Shown piece after piece: positions 56,939 to 64,000 of a stretch of 64,000 bases of DNA (within the stretch, counting starts at the first letter, position 1; each line of letters starts with the position of its first letter). This stretch comes from Streptococcus constellatus. GTDB lineage: Bacteria > Bacillota > Bacilli > Lactobacillales > Streptococcaceae. The translations under genes and the position numbers were made by a program. Location: the NCBI RefSeq assembly GCF_902167705.1, contig NZ_CABHMZ010000021.1, positions 49,890-113,889 of the forward strand. Reading direction: 5' to 3'. Under the pieces are notes generated by a model that made no database searches, was not told the origin of the DNA, and worked only from the letters and a program-made list of their open reading frames with translations.

Positions 56939-57828
56939 AAATAGAAGAATTAGCTCAGTTACAACCCGTTCTGTTTGAGCGTTTTGCACAAATTTTACAG
57001 CAGAATCGTCTGAATCATGCTTATCTGTTTACAGGGGCTTTTGGCAGTTTTGAAATGGTCCAATGTTTGGCACAGAGCTTGTTTTGCACCAATAAAAATG
57101 GCGTCTTGCCTTGTGGGGAATGCCGAAATTGTCGTTTGATAGAGGAAGAAGATTTTTCAGATGTGACGGTTGTTCGACCAATCAATCATATCATAAAGAC
57201 AGAGCGAGTTCGAGAATTGGTACGCAATTTTTCGCAGTTGGGATTTGAAAGTAACAAGCAAGTTTTTATCATTTGTGATGCGGAAAAAATGCATGTCAAT
57301 GCGGCTAATTCATTGTTGAAAGTGATTGAGGAGCCACAAAGTGAAGTGTATATTTTCTTGCTGACAGCGGATGAAAATCTTATCCTGCCTACGATTAAAA
57401 GCCGAGCGCAGCGATTTCATTTTCCGAAAAATGAAGCATATTTGCTAGAAAAATTAGAACAAGCTGGAGTGATAAAGACGCAAGCAGAACTGCTAACAGC
57501 CTACAGTCAGACAGAAGAAGAAGCCCTGCGTTTGGCAGCTAGTCCAGCATTTTTTGAGCTGGTTAATGAATGTGAACGTTTTGTATCTCTTTGCTTACAT
57601 CAAAAAGAGACTGCCTATTTGCAGGTTGCAAAGTTGGCTAGTCTGGCTGATGATAAGGAAAAGCAAGGACAGGTTTTGAAAGTGCTGGAAATTTTGTTCG
57701 CTAAGGAAATGGCAACAAAATGTGGACGCTATTACTTAGACGGTATAGTTACAGCAAGGAAAATGTGGCAAGCTAATGTTAGTTTTCAAAATGCACTAGA
57801 ATATATGGTGTTACAAGAAAGAAGTTGA
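56935..57828 (+). CDS. holB: DNA polymerase III delta-prime subunit
   Basis: Clamp-loader subunit. It shows [21 protein letters not shown] in place of a functional Walker A, as expected for delta prime, then the zinc group C...CGECRNC with an upstream cysteine, and the sensor region [13 protein letters not shown]. At 297 residues it is standard. It is coupled to tmk. It is followed by yabA, whose product binds the clamp and DnaA. Confidence 0.94.
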   Translation: MKIEELAQLQPVLFERFAQILQQNRLNHAYLFTGAFGSFEMVQCLAQSLFCTNKNGVLPCGECRNCRLIEEEDFSDVTVVRPINHIIKTERVRELVRNFSQLGFESNKQVFIICDAEKMHVNAANSLLKVIEEPQSEVYIFLLTADENLILPTIKSRAQRFHFPKNEAYLLEKLEQAGVIKTQAELLTAYSQTEEEALRLAASPAFFELVNECERFVSLCLHQKETAYLQVAKLASLADDKEKQGQVLKVLEILFAKEMATKCGRYYLDGIVTARKMWQANVSFQNALEYMVLQERS

Positions 57829-57862
57829 TGTACTGTGTTAGCGCAGGAAAATGGTAGTGAGG

Positions 57863-58180
57863 ATGAATAAAAAAGAATTATTTGATGCTCTTGATGAATT
57901 CTCTCAAAATCTGCTTGTTACTTTGGCAGAGGTAGAGGCGATTAAGAAAAATCTGAAAAGCGTGGTGGAAGAAAACGTAGCGCTACGCTTGGAAAATGAT
58001 AAATTAAGAGAGCGATTAGGTCAAGTGGAGCACGCAGCAACACCAAAAACGAAAAAAAATCGAGATAATCTGCGCAAACTCTATGAAGATGGATTTCACG
58101 TATGCACGGATTTTTATGGTCAACGCCGTGAAAATGATGCAGAATGTATGTTTTGTGATGAATTACTTTTTAGGGAGTAA
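57863..58180 (+). CDS. yabA: Replication initiation control protein YabA
   Basis: A negative regulator of initiation that bridges DnaA and the sliding clamp. The N-terminal half is a coiled coil ([38 protein letters not shown]), and the C-terminal half is a zinc-binding module with HVCTDFYG and CMFCDELL. The frame opens four codons earlier, but [13 protein letters not shown] at 57863 is the family start. At 105 residues it is standard. It lies 2 bases before rsmI. Confidence 0.94.
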   Translation: MNKKELFDALDEFSQNLLVTLAEVEAIKKNLKSVVEENVALRLENDKLRERLGQVEHAATPKTKKNRDNLRKLYEDGFHVCTDFYGQRRENDAECMFCDELLFRE

Positions 58181-58182
58181 GC

Positions 58183-59049
58183 ATGCAGATTCAAAAAAGT
58201 TTTAAAGGTCAGTCTCCTTATGGAAAGCTCTATCTGGTAGCTACTCCGATTGGGAATATGGACGATATGAGTATCCGTATGATAAATACTCTGAAAGAAG
58301 TCGATTTCATTGCAGCAGAAGATACCAGAAATACGGGTCTTTTGCTGAAGCATTTTGATATTGCTACGAAGCAGATTAGCTTTCACGAGCATAATGCCAA
58401 AGAAAAAATTCCTGATTTGATTGGTTTGCTGAAAAGTGGGCGGGATATTGCTCAGGTTTCGGATGCTGGTTTGCCTAGCATTTCGGACCCAGGGCATGAT
58501 TTAGTCAAAGCTACTATTGCTGAGGAAATCGCAGTAGTGACTGTGCCTGGTCCCAGCGCGGGAATTTCAGCCTTGATAGCAAGTGGTCTAGCTCCGCAAC
58601 CTCATATTTTTTATGGATTTTTGCCACGCAAGGCTGGTCAGCAAAAAGAGTTTTTTTCTGATAAAAAAGCCTACCCAGAGACGCAGATCTTTTATGAATC
58701 TCCTCATCGGGTTAAGGCTACTTTAGAAAATATGCTTAGTATCTATGGAGATCGCTCCGTTGTTCTGGTACGGGAATTAACTAAGATTTATGAGGAATAT
58801 CAGCGTGGATTGATTTCCGAAGTGATAGAGTCTATTTCGGAAAATCCACTCAAAGGAGAATGCTTGTTAATCGTAGAAGGTGCGAGTGAAGAAGCGCTTG
58901 ATCTGTCAGAAGCGGATTTGTTAGCAGAGATTGAACAGCTAGTAGCGGCAGGAACAAAGAAAAATCAAGCTATCAAGGATGTGGCGAAAAAATATGGTTG
59001 GAATAAGAGTGAATTATATGCTCGTTATCATGAGCAAGTCAGTGAGTAA
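58183..59049 (+). CDS. rsmI: 16S rRNA 2'-O-methyltransferase RsmI
   Basis: Methylates the ribose of C1402 in 16S rRNA with SAM. The tetrapyrrole-methylase fold shows LYLVATPIGNMDDMSIRMI, AAEDTRNTG, QVSDAGLPSISDPG and VPGPSAGISALIASGL, the four family blocks. At 288 residues it is standard. It starts 2 bases after yabA and is followed by ogt, 2 bases on. Confidence 0.96.
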   Translation: MQIQKSFKGQSPYGKLYLVATPIGNMDDMSIRMINTLKEVDFIAAEDTRNTGLLLKHFDIATKQISFHEHNAKEKIPDLIGLLKSGRDIAQVSDAGLPSISDPGHDLVKATIAEEIAVVTVPGPSAGISALIASGLAPQPHIFYGFLPRKAGQQKEFFSDKKAYPETQIFYESPHRVKATLENMLSIYGDRSVVLVRELTKIYEEYQRGLISEVIESISENPLKGECLLIVEGASEEALDLSEADLLAEIEQLVAAGTKKNQAIKDVAKKYGWNKSELYARYHEQVSE

Positions 59050-59051
59050 AA

Positions 59052-59558
59052 ATGACTTTTTATAAACAAATTTATCTCTCTCCTTTGGGAGAAATGTCCC
59101 TTGTTGCTAATGAAGCAGGGCTTGTTGGAGTCTGGTTTCTCAAGCAGAAATATTTTGAGCGTGGTTTAGAGGGGAATTTACTCTTAGCAGAAAATGAGGT
59201 TTTAAAAGAGACGCAGATTCTGCTAGATTGCTATTTTAACGGAGATTGTCCAGACTTTTCGAGTCTTGTTTTGGCTCCTGTTGGGACGGATTTTCAACAA
59301 CGGGTCTGGGCTTATCTGCAAACTATTCCTTATGGGAGAACGGTTACCTATGGTCAGATAGCAAAAGAGTTAGATGTTCGCTCGGCGCAGGCTGTTGGTG
59401 GTGCTGTAGGAAAAAATCCTTTTTCAATCATCGTTCCCTGTCATCGAGTGCTGGGAAGTCAAGGGCAATTAACTGGCTATGCTGGGGGATTAGACAAGAA
59501 AATGTGGCTTTTAGAGCATGAAGGCGTAGAGCTGAGCGAGAAAGCTTTAGATAAATGA
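59052..59558 (+). CDS. ogt: Methylated-DNA--protein-cysteine methyltransferase
   Basis: A suicide DNA-repair protein that takes the methyl group from O6-methylguanine. The acceptor cysteine lies in IIVPCHRVLG near residue 132, with the helix-turn-helix region VTYGQIAKELDVRSAQAVGGAVGKNP before it and GYAGGLDKKMWLLEHE after. At 168 residues it is standard. It follows rsmI by 2 bases without a strong ribosome site, which suggests coupling. Confidence 0.94.
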   Translation: MTFYKQIYLSPLGEMSLVANEAGLVGVWFLKQKYFERGLEGNLLLAENEVLKETQILLDCYFNGDCPDFSSLVLAPVGTDFQQRVWAYLQTIPYGRTVTYGQIAKELDVRSAQAVGGAVGKNPFSIIVPCHRVLGSQGQLTGYAGGLDKKMWLLEHEGVELSEKALDK

Positions 59559-59577
59559 TACAAATGGAGAAAATGAT

Positions 59578-59931
59578 ATGTTACGATTTATTGAATATCC
59601 AAAATGTTCGACCTGTCGCAAAGCCAAGGCTGAATTAAACCAGTTGGGTTTGGACTTTGAAGCAGTAGATATTGTCAAGGAAACACCGAGTAAAGAGGAA
59701 ATTCTAACTTGGATGGAAAATTCTGATCTGAACCTCAAATCGTTCTTCAACACTAGCGGACTCAAATATCATGAGCTAGGTTTGAAAGATAAACTATCAG
59801 GATTGTCAACCGAGGCAGCCGCAGAGCTTCTAGCAACAGACGGCATGCTTATCAAGCGTCCAATCTTAGAAAAAGATGGAAAAATCCTGCAAATAGGCTA
59901 CCGCACAGAGTATGCAACATTAGATTTGTAA
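59578..59931 (+). CDS. ArsC/Spx family thioredoxin-fold protein
   Basis: A 117-residue ArsC-like protein with the CxxC motif in YPKCSTCRKAKAEL at residues 10-13 and the family motif MLIKRPILEKDGKILQIGY at the end. Spx proteins of streptococci carry a GxxTC-type pattern and RNA-polymerase contacts that are not obvious here, so it is more like YffB/YfgD reductase-type members. The function is unknown. It has GAGAAAA before the ATG and follows ogt by 19 bases. Confidence 0.85.
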   Translation: MLRFIEYPKCSTCRKAKAELNQLGLDFEAVDIVKETPSKEEILTWMENSDLNLKSFFNTSGLKYHELGLKDKLSGLSTEAAAELLATDGMLIKRPILEKDGKILQIGYRTEYATLDL

Positions 59932-59934
59932 AAT

Positions 59935-59998
59935 AAAAAGAAGTGAGACGACAAAATGGATTCCTTTGAAATCGTAATTGTTGCCTCACTTCTTTTTA
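59935..59998. terminator. Terminator after the ArsC-like gene
   Basis: AAAAAGAAGTGAG pairs with CTCACTTCTTTTT across about 37 bases and is flanked by A and T runs on the two sides. Confidence 0.87.
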
Positions 59999-60043
59999 AG
60001 CTCTATATTTTGGTATCATTGGTGTTCGTGTTATAATGTTTTT

Positions 60044-60242
60044 ATATCTTGAGAAAATCTCTTCAAACTTGGATAGACCTTACAGCCTTGGAGACGGCAA
60101 AGCAAGAAAACGAAACTTTTGTCAATCTTGCCGAAGACTTTGTTATTAACTTCATCAGTTTCTTCCCCAATCTCGCAAGCTCCACTAGAATTTGTGACCT
60201 GTCTGTTTCCTAGTTTGCTTTTTGATTTTCATTGAATATTAG
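60044..60242. repeat. BOX-like repeat upstream of nth
   Basis: The left end reads GAGAAAATCTCTTCAAAC and the right end TTTCCTAGTTTGCTTTTTGAT followed by TTTCATTGAATATTA, which match the boxA and boxC ends of the BOX elements known in pneumococcus and relatives. The centre is divergent and holds degenerate inverted stretches (GACTTTGTTATTAACTTCATCAGTT). No ORF. It covers most of the 332-base gap before nth. Confidence 0.65.
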
Positions 60243-60263
60243 TAAAGAACGAAAAGAGGAAAA

Positions 60264-60887
60264 ATGGTTTTATCAAAAAAACGTGCACGAAAGGTAATTG
60301 AGGAAATCATCGCCCTATTTCCAGATGCTAAGCCTAGCTTGAATTTTACCAATCATTTTGAATTATTGGTAGCAGTTATGCTGTCAGCTCAAACGACTGA
60401 TGCAGCAGTCAACACAGTTACGCCAACCCTTTTTGAAGCTTATCCGACTCCGTTAGAAATGGCTGCGGCATCAGAAAGCGAAATTGCCAGCTATATTGCT
60501 CGTCTGGGGCTTTATCGCAATAAGGCTAAGTTTTTGAAAAAATGTGCGCAGCAATTGCTGGATAACTTTGATGGTCAAGTCCCACATACACGAAAGGAAC
60601 TGGAAAGTCTTGCGGGTGTGGGACGCAAAACAGCCAATGTGGTCATGAGTGTTGGCTTTGGCATTCCAGCTTTTGCAGTGGATACCCATGTGGAGCGGAT
60701 TTGCAAACACCATGATATTGTCAAAAAGTCCGCTAGTCCTTTAGAAGTCGAACAACGTGTGATGGAAGTTCTGCCCAAAAATGAATGGCTTCCAGCTCAC
60801 CAAGCTATGATTTGCTTTGGCCGTGAAATCTGCCACCCAAGAAATCCTGAATGTGACCAGTATCCGCAATTGTATCATTTTGATTGA
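60264..60887 (+). CDS. nth: Endonuclease III homologue with an incomplete Fe-S motif
   Basis: Base-excision-repair glycosylase/lyase for oxidised pyrimidines. The helix-hairpin-helix LAGVGRKTANVV contains the catalytic lysine and FAVDTHVERI the aspartate. The family [4Fe-4S] motif is C-X6-C-X2-C-X5-C, but here only the first two cysteines (190 and 197) are present; positions 200 and 206 are Tyr and Phe. The cluster is therefore probably absent. Otherwise the 207-residue protein is normal. It stands alone behind a BOX-like repeat. Confidence 0.92.
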   Translation: MVLSKKRARKVIEEIIALFPDAKPSLNFTNHFELLVAVMLSAQTTDAAVNTVTPTLFEAYPTPLEMAAASESEIASYIARLGLYRNKAKFLKKCAQQLLDNFDGQVPHTRKELESLAGVGRKTANVVMSVGFGIPAFAVDTHVERICKHHDIVKKSASPLEVEQRVMEVLPKNEWLPAHQAMICFGREICHPRNPECDQYPQLYHFD

Positions 60888-60967
60888 GAAAAGGAAAACT
60901 TAAAGGGTTTTAAATTATTCTTTTCTAATCATTAGTTGAGTCGAGATGTTTTTACTAATCAAGAATG

Positions 60968-60999
60968 AAGAGATGAGATTTGAGTCTGGTCTCTTATTT
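60968..60999 (+). terminator. Terminator after nth
   Basis: AAGAGA pairs with TCTCTT, around a loop with a small inner pairing, then ATTTTAT. It overlaps the end of the converging XRE gene. Confidence 0.6.
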
Positions 61000-61587
61000 T
61001 ATAGGAAACAGCCAAAGGCAAATGCTAGTGATGAGGAGGGCAATGATGACAGTAGCACCCGAAAATGCTAGAACAATAAGTATTTTTTGATAAGGGGCTT
61101 TAGCATCTTCGCGGATTTGTTCAATATCTGATAGGCTTTTCCCTTCATCATAAGCCACGAGTTCTCGGTAAGTTCTGAGGTTGTGCTTGTTCTTGAAACG
61201 ATCAATTTTATGAGCATAAAACATACTGATAATCCAGATGAGAAATGAAAATGCTGCGCCGTACCATTCAAGATAAAGAATAAGAGGAATGGTGACCGTT
61301 ATAGATAAAAGTAAAAAGATAACAAAGAGTTTACTGTCTGTAACGTATTGTTTGTAATCGGTTTGATGAATAATTTCTTTCATAGTTTGAATATCTCCTT
61401 TTATAAGTGTATCTAATGAAATGTCAAATACTTGGCTAAGTAGCAATAAGTTTTGAATATCTGGATAGGTTACATCGCGCTCCCAGTTGGAGATAGATTG
61501 ACGACTGACGAAGATTTTATCTGCCAATTCATCTTGGGATAAGTTTTTTTCTTTTCGGTATCGTTGGATCTGTTTTCCTACTTCCAT
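60994..61587 (-). CDS. XRE-type regulator with membrane-spanning C-terminal part
   Basis: The N-terminal 65 residues form a Cro/C1-type helix-turn-helix (LSQDELADKIFVSRQSISNWERD). Two hydrophobic stretches at about 88-130 and two near the end (ILIVLAFSGATVIIALLITSICLWLF) indicate a membrane-bound regulator. The ATG at 61587 follows GTGAGG; the frame opens two codons earlier. Such proteins are common orphans in streptococci and often control adjacent membrane or transport genes, but none is adjacent here, so the target is unknown. Confidence 0.85.
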   Translation of the reverse strand: MEVGKQIQRYRKEKNLSQDELADKIFVSRQSISNWERDVTYPDIQNLLLLSQVFDISLDTLIKGDIQTMKEIIHQTDYKQYVTDSKLFVIFLLLSITVTIPLILYLEWYGAAFSFLIWIISMFYAHKIDRFKNKHNLRTYRELVAYDEGKSLSDIEQIREDAKAPYQKILIVLAFSGATVIIALLITSICLWLFPIK

Positions 61588-61593
61588 AGGCAC

Positions 61594-61860
61594 CTCACTT
61601 TCTGGTTTTATTATAAATTTTCAAGAAAATTTTGTCTATCAAAGATCTTTGACATATTATGAAATCAAGCTTTTCACCAGTATCTCTCATGGTTACTTGA
61701 CACTTGTGTCAACATAAAAAGGCTGAAATAAAAATCCTCAACCTTAAAAATACTATGGAATAAATCAACGACCTAGTGATTGATTGCTTAAAGCACTGTT
61801 TTGAGGGGGTGGACCTACAAACTAAATGTTTGTTTCATTTGGTTCTGTCCAACTCTCTTT
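61594..61860. other. Non-coding gap before exoA
   Basis: No ORF is supported. The 17-mer GACCTAGTGATTGATTG at 61770-61786 is identical to one in the livJ-livH gap, which suggests a dispersed repeat. TTGACACTTGTGTCAA (61698-61713) is an inverted repeat with a promoter-like TTGACA; it may be the operator of the XRE gene's region or part of the repeat. Confidence 0.5.
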
Positions 61861-62688
61861 TTACAACTCAATCTCCAGCACAATCGGTGTATGGTCTTGT
61901 CTGCTGCCAGAGTCAATCATTTCTGACTTGGTTACTTTGTCTGCGATTCGATTGCTGGTTAACCAGTAGTCAATTCTCCAGCCGCTGTTGTTGATCTTGC
62001 TAGTTTTACTACGTTGTGCCCACCAGCTGTAAACATTTGGCACATCACCATGAAGATAGCGGAAAGTATCGGTAAAACCACGATTTAAAAGATTAGTAAA
62101 ACCAGCCCGTTCTTCGTCAGTGAATCCTGGAGAACGACGGTTGCTAGAAGGATGAGCAAGGTCAATTTCGTTGTGAGCTACGTTGTAGTCGCCTGTCGCA
62201 AGGACAGGTTTTTCTTTGTCTAAAGCCGTCAAGTAGTCAGCATATTTTTCATCCCAGATTTGCCGCTCCTCTAAGCGTTTCAAGCCGTCGCCTGCATTTG
62301 GAGTATAGACTTGCGTGACAAAAAATTTGTCAAATTCCAGAGTAATGATGCGCCCTTCGGCATCCATAGTAGAAGGTGCGCCGATTTCTGGGAAAGTGAT
62401 GATTGGTGACAGGTTAGTTTTATAGAGAAACATAGTTCCAGCATAGCCTTTACGAGCAGGCTCAACAGATGAACGCCAGGTATGTTGATAATCGGGGAAA
62501 AGCTCCTCCAAGATTGTTAAGTGCTTTTTGGTCGGTCCTTTGGCAGACAGTTTGGTTTCTTGAATGGCAATAATATCTGCGTCTAATTCTACTAAAGTTT
62601 GCAACACGGCTTGAGAGAGTTGCGCGCGTGCAGAGTCACTAGTCAAAGCAGCGTTGATAGAGTCAATATTCCAAGAGATTAGTTTCAT
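61861..62688 (-). CDS. exoA: Exodeoxyribonuclease III
   Basis: An AP endonuclease and 3'-exonuclease of the EEP family. It begins MKLISWNIDSINAA, has the metal glutamate in IIAIQETKLS, the catalytic tyrosine/asparagine region VYTPNAGDGL, GDYNVAHNEIDLAHP, and the final DHTPIVLEIEL. At 275 residues it is standard. AAAAGGA precedes the ATG. With nth nearby, two base-excision-repair enzymes lie within 2.5 kb, although on opposite strands. Confidence 0.95.
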   Translation of the reverse strand: MKLISWNIDSINAALTSDSARAQLSQAVLQTLVELDADIIAIQETKLSAKGPTKKHLTILEELFPDYQHTWRSSVEPARKGYAGTMFLYKTNLSPIITFPEIGAPSTMDAEGRIITLEFDKFFVTQVYTPNAGDGLKRLEERQIWDEKYADYLTALDKEKPVLATGDYNVAHNEIDLAHPSSNRRSPGFTDEERAGFTNLLNRGFTDTFRYLHGDVPNVYSWWAQRSKTSKINNSGWRIDYWLTSNRIADKVTKSEMIDSGSRQDHTPIVLEIEL

Positions 62689-62829
62689 AAGTTTTCCTTT
62701 TCTACTAGATGAATTTGAACGTTTTCTAATTCACTATATTATAACAAATTTTTGCTCATTTACATTGATAAAGGTTCTGAAAAGACTTATAATGACTATG
62801 GAAAATAAAAAGAAAAGGATTGAAAAAAC

Positions 62830-63282
62830 ATGAAATTTTACTCGTATGATTATGTTTTAAGTCAAATTAGCACCTCCAACTGGTTGCTCATTGGATTATT
62901 TACGATGTTGCTGTTACTGACAGGATTTTTCTCTTTAAAAGCCTATAAAAACAAGCGAGACAGTAAGTATCGCGAGTTGGTGATTATTTTGGTATTGAGT
63001 GTGGTGACCTTGGTGTTCATCAGCATTAGCAATTACCAGCATCACCAGGCTTCGGACGATCAGTTCCGAACATCATTGCATTTCATCGAGGTTGTGTCTA
63101 AGGAGTTGAATGTGGATAAGTCAGAAGTTTATGTCAATACTTCAGCTGCGACAGACGGGGCTATTGTCAAGGTCGGCAATCATTTTTACCGCGCCATTAG
63201 TGGCAGTGACCCAGATACGTATTTACTAGAAAAAATGGAATTGCACAATGCAGATGTAACATTGGTGGAGGTTGAAAAATGA
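62830..63282 (+). CDS. DUF3290 family membrane protein
   Basis: A 150-residue protein with two membrane segments (about 20-40 and 52-70) and a soluble extracytoplasmic or cytoplasmic domain after residue 75. It matches DUF3290, which is nearly always encoded just before a DUF421 protein, as here. The function is unknown. AAAAGGA precedes the ATG. It overlaps the next gene by 4 bases, so the two are translated together. Confidence 0.85.
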   Translation: MKFYSYDYVLSQISTSNWLLIGLFTMLLLLTGFFSLKAYKNKRDSKYRELVIILVLSVVTLVFISISNYQHHQASDDQFRTSLHFIEVVSKELNVDKSEVYVNTSAATDGAIVKVGNHFYRAISGSDPDTYLLEKMELHNADVTLVEVEK

Positions 63283-63911
63283 CATTTTCTTATGTAGATG
63301 TTGCGATAAAATTAGCGCTTGGACTTTTGTCTTTAGTTTTTGTTATCAATGTATCTGGCAAAGGCAATTTGGCACCCAACTCGGCTAGCGATCAAGTGCA
63401 AAATTACGTTTTAGGGGGAATTATTGGTGGAGTGATTTATAATCCAGCCATTACGATTCTCCAATATTGTGTGATTTTATTGATTTGGATGATTTTAGTC
63501 TTGAGTTTGAAATGGTTGAAAACCAATAATCACTTTGTCAAGCGTGTGATTGATGGAAAGCCGATTGTCTTGATTAAACGCGGTCAATTAGATGTAGAAG
63601 CCTGTCGTTCTGCAGGATTAGCTGCTTCAGACGTGGCACTCAAACTGCGTGGACAAGGGATTTACCAGATTAAGCAAGTCAAGCGAGCCGTCCTTGAGCA
63701 AAATGGTCAGTTAATTGTGGTTCAATCTGGTGAAGAAAATCCAAAATAGCCTGTGATTACAGACGGAGTGATTCAGACTGATGTGTTGGAATCCATTGAT
63801 AAGACGGAAGAATGGCTGCTGGAAAAAATGAAAAATGAAGGATATGACAATTTGTCAGATATTTTTCTTGCTGAATATGAAAATGGAAATTTGAATGTAG
63901 TGACTTATTAA
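63279..63911 (+). pseudogene. DUF421 (YetF-like) membrane protein interrupted by an in-frame TAG
   Basis: The first 156 codons encode an N-terminal membrane domain with three segments and the YetF cytoplasmic core (GKPIVLIKRGQLD, LKLRGQGIYQIKQVKRAVLEQNG). The frame then meets TAG at 63747-63749. It continues open in the same frame for 53 codons, ending LAEYENGNLNVVTY before TAA at 63909-63911, and the continuation (PVITDGVIQTDVLES) reads as the normal family end. A one-base change would restore the full 210 residues. A sequencing error or a functional truncated form is possible. Confidence 0.75.
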
Positions 63912-63940
63912 GAGATAAATTGCAAGAATAAGTGCAACAT

Positions 63941-64000
63941 TTACTCTAACTCATCCACTAGAGCTTCATAAGCAGTTCTGTAAGCTAAACATTTTCGTGG
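63941..64000 (-). mobile_element. IS30-type transposase, C-terminal end (cut by window edge)
   Basis: On the minus strand the last 19 codons before TAA (63941-63943) encode PRKCLAYRTAYEALVDELE. PRKCL followed by a P/AYE element is the end signature of IS30-family transposases. Only this tail lies in the window. The bases 63912-63940 (TTGCAAGAATAAGTGCAACA) may be the terminal inverted repeat. Confidence 0.7.

Overview
The window is a chromosomal segment of a viridans-type Streptococcus. The evidence is the dcw tail murD-murG-divIB-ftsA-ftsZ-ylmE-sepF-ylmG-ylmH-divIVA-ileS, a lysine-type MurE, a SepM-like pheromone protease, a competence prepilin peptidase behind a cin-box, a CiaR-driven csRNA, a Dpr behind a PerR box, and low-GC streptococcal codon use. 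Species cannot be fixed from the sequence; an anginosus/sanguinis-like oral streptococcus is a guess. No tRNA, rRNA, CRISPR array or prophage is visible. An IS30-type transposase end is cut by the right edge.

Layout. 0-8 kb: sepM (partial), yutD, rlmN, a VanZ-like gene, a tryptophan T-box driving an orphan trpB, pilD, dpr, a csRNA, yqgQ, a rhodanese-like gene and a pseudouridine synthase. 8-23 kb: typA, the division cluster, then a T-box and ileS. 23-25 kb: a MarR/GNAT divergent pair and an AI-2E-family permease. 25.2-26.6 kb: the only clearly accessory stretch, with a 79-bp promoter/leader duplicated 585 bp apart, opposed promoters, short antisense transcripts and three small ORFs. 26.6-35.6 kb: a PEPCK-family gene, a CNNM/CorC-type protein, the treR/treP-treC trehalose system and pflA. 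35.7-44.5 kb: ppaC, small enzymes, murE, a MurJ-type flippase, and metB-patB behind a MET-box. 44.5-47.7 kb: an M-box Mg2+ riboswitch, a 31-codon leader ORF and mgtA. 47.7-55 kb: upp, clpP (CtsR box), ylbG, livJHMGF (CodY box) and a CBS protein. 55-64 kb: a YitT protein, tmk-holB-yabA-rsmI, ogt, an ArsC-like gene, a BOX-like repeat, nth, an XRE membrane regulator, exoA, and a DUF3290/DUF421 pair whose second gene carries an in-frame stop.

How it works together. Much of the window is nutrient-responsive. Uncharged tRNA-Trp and tRNA-Ile control trpB and ileS. Methionine status probably controls metB-patB, CodY controls livJ, carbon status (cre) controls tre and pflA, and Mg2+ controls mgtA. Stress control appears as PerR-dpr, CtsR-clpP and the CiaR csRNA. 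The strongest candidates for something undescribed are the acidic/proline leader peptide in tandem with the M-box upstream of mgtA, and the type-I-toxin-like RNA module at 25.4-26.2 kb. Several transcripts also look leaderless (pilD, yqgQ, the YiiX-like gene).
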